Of a stretch of DNA of 64,000 nt, positions 26,898-36,532 are shown in pieces. This stretch comes from Bacteroidota bacterium. GTDB taxonomy: Bacteria > Bacteroidota > Rhodothermia > Rhodothermales > Rubricoccaceae. Location of the stretch: positions 264,616 through 328,615 of the forward strand of contig JBCBNX010000004.1 of the NCBI GenBank assembly GCA_039821555.1, in the 5' to 3' direction. The notes under the pieces were generated by a model, which saw only the letters and a list, made by a program, of their open reading frames with translations, was not told the DNA's origin and ran no database searches. Numbering within the stretch: position 1 is the first letter of the stretch; every line of letters starts with the position of its first letter. The position numbers and the translations under genes were made by a program.

Positions 26898-27602
26898 ATG
26901 CAGGAGCCGCACCGGCGGCTTCGCGCCCGATACGATGCCATTTGGGCGGACGCACGCCCAATTGTGGCAGCTGGGCAGGCGCGGATCAATCCGTACCTGC
27001 GCGACGAGGTTGAGGACACGCGCCGAGGGCTGACCCTGGCGGCCCGCATCGCGCCCGGTCCGCGCTCAGCGCTGATGACAGCGCTCACCGCGCTGACCAA
27101 CGACGAGCCGGGCGTCTACCTCTACCCCGAAGCGAGCCTGCATGTCACCGTGCAGTCCCTCGTGCAGGTGCAGGACGACGCGCAGCCCCTGCTCGCCCTC
27201 CGCGACGACTTCCTAGACGCCGTACGGCCCGTCTTGCGGCGCTCTCCGCCGTTCGGGCTCGTGTGCTGGGGCCTGACGGGGTCACGCGACGCCGTGCTGC
27301 TGCAGGGCTATCCGACGGACGAGGCGCTCGACCACCTCCGAGCTTCGCTCCAGGCCGCGCTCAAGCGCGCGGGGCTCGCGCAGGCGCTCGACGACCGGTT
27401 CGAGGTTGCCATCGCCCACGCAACCGTAGCGCGCTACCGCGCTCCGCTCCGCAATCCGGCGCGTTTCGCAGCCTGCCTCGATGCGCACCGGCAGACCGGG
27501 TTCGGCGCGATGACCGTGACCGAGGTCGAGGCGGTCGATACGGACTGGTTCATGACACCTCGCCTCGCCCGCGTCTGCGAGCGGTTCCACCTGCGAGGCT
27601 AG
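26898..27602 (+). CDS. 2H phosphoesterase superfamily protein
   Basis: A 234-residue protein with the two HxT motifs of the 2'-5' RNA ligase/2H phosphoesterase family: LHVTVQSL at about residue 85 and IAHATVARY at about 177. It would act on cyclic phosphates or 2'-5' linkages in RNA or nucleotides; the exact substrate is unknown. The N-terminal ~40 residues are basic. A GTG seven codons upstream is an alternative start. Its stop codon overlaps the stop of the convergent DUF192 gene by 4 bp. Confidence 0.82.
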   Translation: MQEPHRRLRARYDAIWADARPIVAAGQARINPYLRDEVEDTRRGLTLAARIAPGPRSALMTALTALTNDEPGVYLYPEASLHVTVQSLVQVQDDAQPLLALRDDFLDAVRPVLRRSPPFGLVCWGLTGSRDAVLLQGYPTDEALDHLRASLQAALKRAGLAQALDDRFEVAIAHATVARYRAPLRNPARFAACLDAHRQTGFGAMTVTEVEAVDTDWFMTPRLARVCERFHLRG

Positions 27603-28114
27603 CGGTCCGTACGCGTCCAGGTGATCCGGTCGCCCTGCGTGAGGCCGACCTGGTCCACGAAGCCGGCCTCGGTCTCCAGCACGAACTGGCCGATGCCCTC
27701 CGAAGTCAGGTTTTCCGGCGAGAACGGTTGCGTGTAGGTCGCCGCGTTGAGGAACACCGAATCGGGACTGAAGAACATGATGTCGAGCGACAGCGGTGTG
27801 TTGGCCATGTAGAAGCTCAGCGGGCGTGGGTTGGGGAAGATGAACAGCATGCCGCTATCCTCAGGGAGACCGCTGCGCTGCATCAGGCCGCGCTGCGTCG
27901 CCGAGTCAGAGTCGGCGATCTCGATGGCGAGGTCTACGATGACGCGTCCGTCGGGCCGCACGATCTGCAGCTCGCCGTGCTTCGTGAACGGGATCGAGTC
28001 GGGCTGCTGGATGAGCGCGCCGGGCGGCACTTCGGTGCGTGCGGGCTCGTCGCCACCGCAGGCGGCGAGGACGAGGGCGGCAAGCAGGAGTAGGGCGGGG
28101 AAGACGCGGAGCAT
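27599..28114 (-). CDS. DUF192 lipoprotein
   Basis: A 171-residue lipoprotein: LLLLAALVLAAC gives the lipobox. The DUF192 domain follows: VDLAIEIADSDSATQRGLMQRSGLPEDSGMLFIFPNPRPLSFYMANTPLSLDIMFFSPD. This small beta-barrel fold is widespread and of unknown function, exported in most bacteria. The Met-rich surface strip (MLFIF/FYM) is typical of the family. It is transcribed after hemW on the same strand, about 100 bp away. Confidence 0.9.
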   Translation of the reverse strand: MLRVFPALLLLAALVLAACGGDEPARTEVPPGALIQQPDSIPFTKHGELQIVRPDGRVIVDLAIEIADSDSATQRGLMQRSGLPEDSGMLFIFPNPRPLSFYMANTPLSLDIMFFSPDSVFLNAATYTQPFSPENLTSEGIGQFVLETEAGFVDQVGLTQGDRITWTRTDR

Positions 28115-28216
28115 CAGTCTGGAATCGGTATGCGGAAGAGCAGCGGATAAAGATCGGGCGCGAAGAGGCGCCGCAGCGCGAAGCCTCAACGAACGAGGGG
28201 GCGCCAAACGTGCCGC

Positions 28217-29422
28217 TCAGCCACCGATCAGCTTGAGCGCCACGGCGTCGGCCACGACGGCGCCTTCCTTCGTGAGCCGCACACGTCCGTCGTCGAGGGG
28301 GCGGATGAGCCCGCCTCGCTGCAAGTCGGCGAGGGCGGACTGGCGCGACGTCTGGAGGTCGAACCCGTAGCGGTGCCGCGCATGGTCGAGGTCGAGGCCT
28401 TCGTCCATGAGGCGGAGGCTCAGCAGGACGTACTCGTCGCCCAGCGATTCGAGGTCGAGCGTATCGATCTCGTCAGTGGGGAGCTCGTGGAGGTCGAGCA
28501 GCGTGCGGTAGTGGCGCATGCTGCGCACGTTGGCCCAGCGGTCGGCGAGCGAGCCGGTGCGCCACCACAGGCTGTGCGCGCTCGGGCCCACGCCGAGGTA
28601 GTTCTGGTGGCGCCAGTAGGCCTGGTTGTGCAGGCTCCGGTGCGTGGCGTCGCCGTCCCGTGGCAGGGCGAACGAGCAGACCTCGTAGTGGTCGTAGCCT
28701 TTGCCTGTGAGGTAGTCGATCGTGAAGAGAAACCGCTCGCGCATGGCCTCGTCGGCGACGGGTTCGACGAAGCCGCGCTGGACTTGTTTGTGCAGCGGCG
28801 TCCGCTCCTCGACGGTGAGGCTGTAGGTCGAGAGGTGCGGCACGCCAAGGCGCAATGCTTTCTCCAGGTTGGCGCCCCACAGCTCGAACGGCTGCTCCGG
28901 CAGGCCAAAGATGAAGTCCACGGAGAGGCTCTCGAACGCCTCCAGCGCGTGGTCGACGGCTCGCTCGGCTTGCTCGGCGTCGTGGACGCGGTTCATGAAC
29001 GCCAGGTCCTCGTCGTAGAACGACTGCACGCCGAGCGAGAGCCGCGTGACGCCCATCGCCCGGAGCCCGCGCAGGTAGTCGAGCCCCGCAGCGGGGTCGT
29101 CGGTGGGCGCGAGGTCTTCCGGGTTGGCCTCAAACGTCACTTCCTCGACATGGCTTGTGTCGAAGTGCGCGTGGACGGCGTTGAGGATCGTCTTGACCTC
29201 GTCCAGCGGCAGCAGCGAGGGCGTCCCACCGCCGAGGTAGATCGTCCGCAGCGGCAGGCGCTCTCCGTCGTGCCCGCGGCCATGCTTCTTGCCGACGGCC
29301 TCGATCTCCACGCTGAGCGCCTGCACGAACGCGCCGTAGTTCTTGTCGGTCGTCGTGAAGAAGAAGTCGCAGTAGACGCATCGCCGCGCGCAGAACGGAA
29401 TATGGACGTAGAGGGAGGTCAA
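28217..29422 (-). CDS. hemW: Radical SAM coproporphyrinogen-oxidase-like heme chaperone
   Basis: A 401-residue radical SAM protein. The [4Fe-4S] ligands are C11, C15 and C18 in FCARRCVYCDF. SAM-site motifs: YLGGGTPSLL and VTFEANPEDL, then LSLGVQSF. The C-terminal HemN domain follows (GVGPSAHS). It lacks the N-terminal extension typical of true HemN, so it is the HemW heme chaperone type, which delivers heme to respiratory enzymes. It is divergent from nurA across heptamer arrays. Confidence 0.93.
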   Translation of the reverse strand: MTSLYVHIPFCARRCVYCDFFFTTTDKNYGAFVQALSVEIEAVGKKHGRGHDGERLPLRTIYLGGGTPSLLPLDEVKTILNAVHAHFDTSHVEEVTFEANPEDLAPTDDPAAGLDYLRGLRAMGVTRLSLGVQSFYDEDLAFMNRVHDAEQAERAVDHALEAFESLSVDFIFGLPEQPFELWGANLEKALRLGVPHLSTYSLTVEERTPLHKQVQRGFVEPVADEAMRERFLFTIDYLTGKGYDHYEVCSFALPRDGDATHRSLHNQAYWRHQNYLGVGPSAHSLWWRTGSLADRWANVRSMRHYRTLLDLHELPTDEIDTLDLESLGDEYVLLSLRLMDEGLDLDHARHRYGFDLQTSRQSALADLQRGGLIRPLDDGRVRLTKEGAVVADAVALKLIGG

Positions 29423-29437
29423 TGAAGCGTGAAAGGG

Positions 29438-29598
29438 GAAGTTGGAAGTGAGAAGTCGGAGCAGTTCAACCGTCTCGCCGGACGAAGACAGCGGTGCTAA
29501 ACCGGAAGCGCTCTACAAGGTTCGACCAGGATGTCGGGGTACGAGTAACTTCAGCCGCTGCTTCCGAGAGCCACTTCCTACTTCCAACCTTTCACTTC
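29438..29598. repeat. Facing heptamer arrays before nurA
   Basis: Three units GAAGTTG, GAAGTGA, GAAGTCG (29438-29458) face four units CCACTTC, CTACTTC, CAACCTT, TCACTTC (29571-29598). GTTGGAAGT at 29441 is the exact complement of ACTTCCAAC at 29580, so the ~160-bp region can fold back on itself. The right array ends 5 bases before the nurA GTG start. The 112 bp in between show no gene. Confidence 0.8.
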
Positions 29599-29603
29599 GC
29601 ATC

Positions 29604-30761
29604 GTGCTCGATTTCCACCAGCTTCACGGGCAGTTTCGCGACTTCGCGGGCTACCGCCGTGAGGCGGAGGAGCGGCACGCTCGGCAGCGCCTCGACGCGC
29701 GGGAGGCGCTGGCCGGGTGTGCGGCTTCGTGGGAGCAGGTGTCGGAGGACGCGCAGCGGGCCGGGTGGCGGGTCCTGCTTGCCAACCTGCGTGAGGACCC
29801 CGGCGTCGGGCAGGCGTGCAGCCCGCGCCCCGATTTCGTGACCGTGGTGGCGACCGACGGCTCGCAGATTTACCCCGACCGCCACATCGAGCCGGCGTGC
29901 TACCTGCTCAACGTCGGCTGCATCGCGTTCCAGTACGGCACCACCGAGCCGCCCGTGATGCGCGCCGCGCCGAGCCTCCGCTACCGCGACCAGGACCTCG
30001 ACGCGCTCCGCGGCGACGACGGCGAGGCGGCGATCCACGACCTCACCACCGAGGTGGTCTCGGCGCTGCGCGACCAACTCGAACTCGAACAACTCCTCCA
30101 GACGGCGCACGAGGCGCGGCGCTCGGCCCGCCCGATCCTGGCGATAGCCGACGGCACGCTCATCCGTTGGATGGTGCGCGGCATGAAAAACCGCCGCCTC
30201 GAACAGAAACTCATCGGCGACTACCTCCAGGTTCTCGATGCCTTCTTGGAGCACGGCCTCCCGGTTTGCTCCTACGTCTCGCAGCCGGGCAACAACGAAC
30301 TCGTCAACCTGCTGCGCTTCTACTGCGGCGAGACCGAGCGCAGCACCGCCGCCGACACGCTGACGGGGTTGCTCGACCGGCATGTGATCGAGGACACGCT
30401 GGCCGTGGGCGAGCGCTCCGGCTGCTTCGCGTCCGGCTCGCACATCCTCGACGAGTACGGCCCGCACCGCATCTGCGCGTTCTACGTCCGGCTCGAAGGC
30501 GAAGTCGCCCGCGTGGAGATCCCCGCGTGGGTCGCCGACCAGCCCGAGTGGGTCGATCTCATCCACGCCGTCGTGCTCGACCAGTGCGAGAAGGGCGGCG
30601 GCTACCCGATCATTCTGCAGGAGGCCCACGAGCGGGCCGTCGTCCGGCAGCAGGAAAAGGCGCTCTTCTACCACATCCTCGACCGCCAGATGCACCACGC
30701 GGGCATGGCGACGACCGGTACCTCGCTCAAGGCCGCCTCCAAGCGCGCACCGCGCGTGTAG
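29604..30761 (+). CDS. nurA: NurA-domain nuclease
   Basis: A 385-residue NurA-domain protein. The family signature is VVATDGSQIYPDRHIEP (metal-binding Asp) and AIADGTLIRWMV, with a later catalytic Asp/His region (HAVVLDQCEKGGGYPIILQEAHERAVVRQ). In archaea NurA works with the HerA helicase to resect DNA double-strand breaks. No HerA-type ATPase gene is adjacent here. The GTG before LDFHQLHGQF was chosen; upstream codons belong to the repeats. The next gene is a lipoprotein. Confidence 0.85.
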   Translation: MLDFHQLHGQFRDFAGYRREAEERHARQRLDAREALAGCAASWEQVSEDAQRAGWRVLLANLREDPGVGQACSPRPDFVTVVATDGSQIYPDRHIEPACYLLNVGCIAFQYGTTEPPVMRAAPSLRYRDQDLDALRGDDGEAAIHDLTTEVVSALRDQLELEQLLQTAHEARRSARPILAIADGTLIRWMVRGMKNRRLEQKLIGDYLQVLDAFLEHGLPVCSYVSQPGNNELVNLLRFYCGETERSTAADTLTGLLDRHVIEDTLAVGERSGCFASGSHILDEYGPHRICAFYVRLEGEVARVEIPAWVADQPEWVDLIHAVVLDQCEKGGGYPIILQEAHERAVVRQQEKALFYHILDRQMHHAGMATTGTSLKAASKRAPRV

Positions 30762-30822
30762 GTGGTTGCGTCATTGGGGTGTTGGCATTAGTTTGGTGCC
30801 GTTTTTTTACCCGCCCAGACCC

Positions 30823-31416
30823 ATGCGTACTGCCCTACTTGGACTGTTGCTGCTCAGCGGCTGCGTCTCTTCGAACATCGAATCCAGCAAAACAGCGGAC
30901 TATGCGACAGCCGTGGAGAAGCTGCACATCGAAACCCGATTCGTGGGTTTCTCCGAGGAGGTCGCTGAGGGAATGGTAGACGAACTCGGCTACCGCTTCC
31001 AAATCGTGGAAATCGAATACACGGTGCGTCCCCGCGTCGTCTTTTTGCAGGACGAGCCGCAGGAAGACCTCCCCGTCGTGTTCAGAGACGCGAGCGAAGG
31101 CACCACGCAGATTCTCATTATCGAAGAGAAGCAGCGAGAATACGTGAGGAGTAATGCGACTCCGCCTACTGCGAGCGGCGCACCTGGAGTTAATGGCGGC
31201 CTTCCTCCGACAGGCTACAACAACAAGCGTAGTCACACCGTGAGCGCAAGCCTGCACGACATGGCAACGAGGGAGCGCGTCTGGCACGCCACGGCAGAGA
31301 TCACGCTGGAAAACGCCATGACCGTAGGCAGCAAAGGCGTTGGGAGCAGACTCGCAGAGCTTGTGTACGAGAAGCTGGCCGAGGACGGCCTCGTGCCCGT
31401 GATTCCGAACCTGTAG
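30823..31416 (+). CDS. Hypothetical lipoprotein
   Basis: A 197-residue lipoprotein: LLGLLLLSGC is the lipobox. No family is recognised. The mature protein has a mixed alpha/beta pattern (VEKLHIETRFVGFSEEVAEGMVDELGYRFQI) and a central Pro/Gly/Asn linker, then a C-terminal strand-helix (SHTVSASLHDMATRERVWHATAEITLEN ... LAELVYEKLAEDGLVPVIPN). The motif of an exported domain reporting on 'H/W-xATAEI' resembles DUF4136-type folds only loosely. Its base composition is below that of neighbouring genes. It is convergent with trpB. Confidence 0.65.
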   Translation: MRTALLGLLLLSGCVSSNIESSKTADYATAVEKLHIETRFVGFSEEVAEGMVDELGYRFQIVEIEYTVRPRVVFLQDEPQEDLPVVFRDASEGTTQILIIEEKQREYVRSNATPPTASGAPGVNGGLPPTGYNNKRSHTVSASLHDMATRERVWHATAEITLENAMTVGSKGVGSRLAELVYEKLAEDGLVPVIPNL

Positions 31417-31455
31417 GCTGAGGAAGAGCGGCGTCGCAACGCCTCTCGTTTTGTT

Positions 31456-32676
<1,221 letters not shown>

Positions 32677-32833
32677 GGACGAAATCGTATCGGGGAAAAC
32701 AGGGGCGCGAAAGGTACGGCCTCCCAACGCGCAGAACGAGCGCACGTTGCAGTCCCCCCGCCGTCTCGTGCGCCCCGAATGCTTCCGCCCGCGCGTTCAT
32801 GAATGCGACCTCCCTCACCAACCCGTCTCGACC

Positions 32834-33424
32834 ATGAATAACGCCCTCACCGAACTCGTCTGCGTCATCGACCGCTCCGGCTCGATGCAGTCCATCCGCG
32901 ACGATGCCATCGGCGGCTTCAACGCCTTCCTCGATTCGCAGAAGCAGGGCGAGGGCGACGCCCGCCTCACGCTCGTCTTCTTCAACCACGAGTACGGCCT
33001 CGTCCACAACGCCGCGCCCATCGAGTCCGTCGACCCGCTCACCACCGAGACGTTCGTCCCGCGCGGCAATACGGCCCTCCTCGACGCCGTCGGCCGCACC
33101 ATCGACGACGTGGGTGCGCGGCTGGCCGAGACGCCTGAGGCTGAGCGCCCAGGCACGGTGCTCGTCTGCATCCTCACCGACGGCTTGGAGAACGCGTCGA
33201 GCGACTACACCCGCGACCGCGTCAAGTCGATGATCGAGCACCAGCAGTCGAAGTATGGCTGGGGATTCCAGTTCCTCGCTGCCAACCAGGACGCCTTCGC
33301 GGAGGCGGGCAGCATCGGCATCGCGCCGGTCAACGCCATGCCATTCGTTGCGAACGCGGAAGGGACGAAGGCGGCGTTCGCTCAGGTGTCGGCGCGGGCG
33401 ACCAAGGCGCGCTCGAAGAAGTAG
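32834..33424 (+). CDS. VWA domain protein
   Basis: A 196-residue protein that is almost only a von Willebrand A domain. The MIDAS motif DRSGSM is at residues 13-18 (VCVIDRSGSMQS), and the second metal residues are in CILTDGLEN. It is cytoplasmic, with a basic Ala/Lys tail. Similar stand-alone VWA proteins occur in stress and metal-insertion contexts, but no partner gene lies adjacent. The ATG before NNALTELV was chosen, as upstream in-frame sequence is low-complexity. Confidence 0.82.
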   Translation: MNNALTELVCVIDRSGSMQSIRDDAIGGFNAFLDSQKQGEGDARLTLVFFNHEYGLVHNAAPIESVDPLTTETFVPRGNTALLDAVGRTIDDVGARLAETPEAERPGTVLVCILTDGLENASSDYTRDRVKSMIEHQQSKYGWGFQFLAANQDAFAEAGSIGIAPVNAMPFVANAEGTKAAFAQVSARATKARSKK

Positions 33425-33510
33425 CGCACGGCGGTGCTAAGTCGGCGTGAGTGAGGCGGGTGCGGTAGCTTTCGGGCATCCATCCCGCCTCGCTCCACCT
33501 GCACACGTTC

Positions 33511-34797
33511 ATGTCCGACCTCCTCCTGACCGGCGGCACGCTCCTCGACCCAACGACTGGCGAGACGCGCCGCGCCGATGTGCTCATCCGCGACGGCCGC
33601 ATCGCCGAGATCGGCGAGGCTCTGAGCGCCGACGGGGTCGAGACGTACGATGCCACCGGCAAGCACATCTCGCCGGGGTGGTTCGACATGCACGTGCACT
33701 TCCGCGAGCCCGGGCAGGAGCACAAGGAAACGATCGCGACGGGCGTCCGAGCCGCGGCCTTCGGCGGCTTCACGGGCGTGGCGTGCATGCCCAACACCGA
33801 GCCGCCCATCGCCACGCGCGACGTGGTCGAGTTCGTGCGCAAGCGCGCCGAGGGCCTGCCCGTCGACGTGCACCCTATCGGCACCGTGTCGAAGGGCCGG
33901 GCGGGGGAGTCGCTCGCCGAGCTGGGCGACATGCAGGCAGGCGGCGCGGTCGCGTTCTCCGACGACGGCAGCCCCGTGCAGCACGGCGGGCTGATGCGCC
34001 GCGCGCTCGAATATGCCCGCACGCTGGGCGCGCCGATCCTGGGTCATGAGGAGGACCTCACGCTCAACGCCGAGCACGGCCACATGCATGAGGGGGCCGT
34101 CTCGACGCGCCTCGGCCTATCGGGCATCCCCGGCCTCGCCGAGGAAGCCATGATCGCCCGCGACGCGCTCCTCGCCCAGTTCACCGGGGGCCACGTCCAC
34201 GTCTGCCACATCTCGACCGCCAAGGCCGTCGATATCGTCCGGCAGGCGAAGGCGCAGGGCGTCCCGATCACCGCTGAGGCGTGCCCGCACCACTGGACGC
34301 TCACCGACGAGGCCGTCGCCACGTCGCACTTCGACACGCACACCAAGATGCACCCGCCGCTCCGTACGCAGGCCGACGTCGACGCCATCAAGGCGGGCCT
34401 CGCCGACGGCACCATCGACGTGATCGCGACGGACCACGCGCCGCATGCGCCCCACGAGAAAGAGGTCGAGTTCATCGCCGCGCCATTCGGCATCCTCGGC
34501 CTAGAGACCTGCTGGGGGCTCACCGTCCGCGAACTCGTGAAGCCGGGTGTGCTTTCGCTCGCCGAGGCGGTCCGCAAGCTCACCGTCACCCCGCGCGAGA
34601 TCCTGAACATCGAGGTGCCCACGCTGGCCGTCGGCGAAGCAGCCAACCTCACCGTCTTCGACGCGGACACCGAGTGGACCTTCGAGGCGCGGCATATCCA
34701 CTCGAAGTCGAAGAACACCCCGTTCGTCGGCGCGCCGATGGTGGGACGGGCGTGGGCCATCTACAACAACGGGCAATTCGTCGAGGCATTGGTGTGA
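33511..34797 (+). CDS. pyrC: Dihydroorotase
   Basis: A 428-residue class I amidohydrolase closing carbamoyl-aspartate to dihydroorotate in pyrimidine synthesis. Zinc ligands are in DMHVHFREPGQEH (HxH), GHEEDL and CHISTAKAV, with the catalytic Asp in VIATDHAPHAP. The carboxylated-Lys position of type I enzymes is replaced by an Asp in this class (AFSDDGSPV). No other pyr gene is next to it. It is followed by the paired palindromic repeat. Confidence 0.95.
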   Translation: MSDLLLTGGTLLDPTTGETRRADVLIRDGRIAEIGEALSADGVETYDATGKHISPGWFDMHVHFREPGQEHKETIATGVRAAAFGGFTGVACMPNTEPPIATRDVVEFVRKRAEGLPVDVHPIGTVSKGRAGESLAELGDMQAGGAVAFSDDGSPVQHGGLMRRALEYARTLGAPILGHEEDLTLNAEHGHMHEGAVSTRLGLSGIPGLAEEAMIARDALLAQFTGGHVHVCHISTAKAVDIVRQAKAQGVPITAEACPHHWTLTDEAVATSHFDTHTKMHPPLRTQADVDAIKAGLADGTIDVIATDHAPHAPHEKEVEFIAAPFGILGLETCWGLTVRELVKPGVLSLAEAVRKLTVTPREILNIEVPTLAVGEAANLTVFDADTEWTFEARHIHSKSKNTPFVGAPMVGRAWAIYNNGQFVEALV

Positions 34798-34827
34798 CAC
34801 CCAATCTGCCTATATCCTCTCGACTGG

Positions 34828-34910
34828 GTCATGCTGAACTCGTCTCAGCATCTCCTCGGTGTCTCGTAGCGCAGCAGTCGTTCGAGATCCTGAACCAAGT
34901 TCAGGATGAC
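34828..34910. repeat. Paired palindromic dispersed element
   Basis: Two inverted copies of the 27-bp unit seen at 18192: one at 34828-34854, the other at 34884-34910. The second has perfect 9-bp arms ATCCTGAAC/GTTCAGGAT around CAA. A 29-bp spacer separates them. It lies between pyrC and the next gene and may form two hairpins or one long one. Confidence 0.85.
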
Positions 34911-34939
34911 CACATCGTTTTAAACTGCCCAGACTCGCT

Positions 34940-35569
34940 ATGACTGGCTTCGGGTCCCGGTCCTCGTCGTGGGGGCGGTCGGCGCGACCGTCGTGGTCGG
35001 GGCGCCTACTCTTCGCGCTCGGCAACGTGGTGCTGATCGTCCTCAGCGTGTCGCTCGCCTTTGCGCTCAACGAGTGGGGCGACCGGCGCGCGCAGGCAGC
35101 GCTCGTGGATCAGGCCCTGCGCGGCTTCGCGGTCGAGATCGAAGGCAACCGCGGCCGGATTGAGAGCGCGCTCGCGCACCACCAGGAGGTCGTCGAGCCC
35201 ATAGGGTCGGGCGAGCAGGAGGGGCTACAGCTCCGGACGGCGTTTCTGACCGATACGGCGTGGGAGTCGGCGCAGGCCTCTGGCGCGCTCGCGCTCATGC
35301 CCTACGAAACGGTGGCCGTCCTCGCCGAAGTCCACGAGATGCAGTCGCTCTACATCACGGCCTCGACTGACCTCGTCGGGCTGCTCTACTTCGGCAACGT
35401 GTTTGGAAGTGCCCAAAACCCGACGGACGTGAGTGGATACGCGCCGGCGCTTCAGGACTTGATCTTTTTCGAAGGCGAAATGATCAGCCGCTACGATGCG
35501 GCACTCGCACTGCTGCCCGCCGCTGTGCCACCGGCAACCGAGTCACCAGCAACCGAAGAGGCAGAATGA
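34940..35569 (+). CDS. Single-pass membrane protein (DUF6090-like)
   Basis: A 209-residue protein. A basic N-terminus precedes one transmembrane helix (LLFALGNVVLIVLSVSLAFALNEW, about 23-46), then an extracytoplasmic helical domain (ALVDQALRGFAVEIEGNRGRIESALAHHQEVV). This plan resembles the Bacteroidota DUF6090-type proteins, of unknown function. Its stop overlaps the macro-domain gene start by 4 bp, so the two are translationally coupled. Confidence 0.65.
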   Translation: MTGFGSRSSSWGRSARPSWSGRLLFALGNVVLIVLSVSLAFALNEWGDRRAQAALVDQALRGFAVEIEGNRGRIESALAHHQEVVEPIGSGEQEGLQLRTAFLTDTAWESAQASGALALMPYETVAVLAEVHEMQSLYITASTDLVGLLYFGNVFGSAQNPTDVSGYAPALQDLIFFEGEMISRYDAALALLPAAVPPATESPATEEAE

Positions 35570-36426
35570 AACCCATCCTTCCCTCAGCTGCGCTGACGAC
35601 CGCGCACGTCCCGTCACCGGATGCGCCCGCGAGCGAGGTGATCCGCTTCGCTACGTCGATGAACGGCTACCAGGTCGTCGGCGGCAAGGCGTCCGACCTC
35701 GGGCGCTACGTCAAGCGGTTCGGGGGCGATGCGTACGAGGACCTCAGCCTCGACGACCTGCGCATTCTGCTCTTTGCACGGCAGCGTCAGCACTACCACC
35801 AGGGCGGAGGCTACCCAGGCGAACCCGATGCGCTGGTGCTGGAAATGCGGGCGATCATAGTGGAGGTCGCGAGGCGTATCGAGGCGCGTGGGCCCGGCAT
35901 GGGCGTCTGGCAGGGCAACATCACGCGGCTCAAGGTCGATGCCATCGTGAACGCGGCGAACAAGACGCTGGCAGGAGGCGGCGGTGTGGACGGTGCGATC
36001 CATCGCGCAGCCGGACCCAACCTGAAAGAGGCGTGCCTAGAGTTACCCGAGGTGTCGCCGAGCGTCCGCTGTCCGGTCGGCGAGGCCCGTATCACGGAAG
36101 GCTTCAAGCTTCCCGCACAGCACGTCATTCACGCCGTCGGCCCCGTGTGGCGCGGTGGTGACGACGGCGAGCGTGGGTTGCTAGCGGCGGCGTACCGCAA
36201 CAGCCTCGCGCTGGCAGCCGAGCACAAGCTCGCGACCATCGCCTTCCCCACGATCTCGACGGGCGCGTTTAGCTTCCCGGCGCACGAGGCGGCCCGGATT
36301 GCTGTCGAGACGATCGCAGCGTTCCAGGCCAGGCGGGCTGCTCCCGAGCGGATGGTGCTCGTGGCTTTCGATGCTAAGAGTGAAAAAGCGTGGCGACAGG
36401 CGTTGCAGCGACACGCTCGCGTGTAG
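35566..36426 (+). CDS. Macro-domain protein with an extra N-terminal domain
   Basis: A 286-residue protein. The C-terminal ~170 residues are a YmdB/MacroD-type macro domain: IVNAANKTLAGGGGVDGAIHRAAG, HVIHAVGPVW, and TIAFPTISTGAFSFP. These hydrolyse ADP-ribose esters or O-acetyl-ADP-ribose. The first ~110 residues are a separate, unfamiliar domain (MNGYQVVGGKASDLGRYVKRF ... FARQRQHYHQGGG). The ATG overlaps the stop of the preceding membrane protein (ATGA), which suggests a shared function, unknown so far. Confidence 0.88.
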   Translation: MKPILPSAALTTAHVPSPDAPASEVIRFATSMNGYQVVGGKASDLGRYVKRFGGDAYEDLSLDDLRILLFARQRQHYHQGGGYPGEPDALVLEMRAIIVEVARRIEARGPGMGVWQGNITRLKVDAIVNAANKTLAGGGGVDGAIHRAAGPNLKEACLELPEVSPSVRCPVGEARITEGFKLPAQHVIHAVGPVWRGGDDGERGLLAAAYRNSLALAAEHKLATIAFPTISTGAFSFPAHEAARIAVETIAAFQARRAAPERMVLVAFDAKSEKAWRQALQRHARV

Positions 36427-36532
36427 GTTTGGGCGTGGTTTTCGCCATGCGTTCCTGTGTCGGGAGCGCTTCCGGCGCTACCTTACTCGTCTCCCATCGC
36501 TCGCGAAATCAGCACCCTGGCCTCATACCGTC

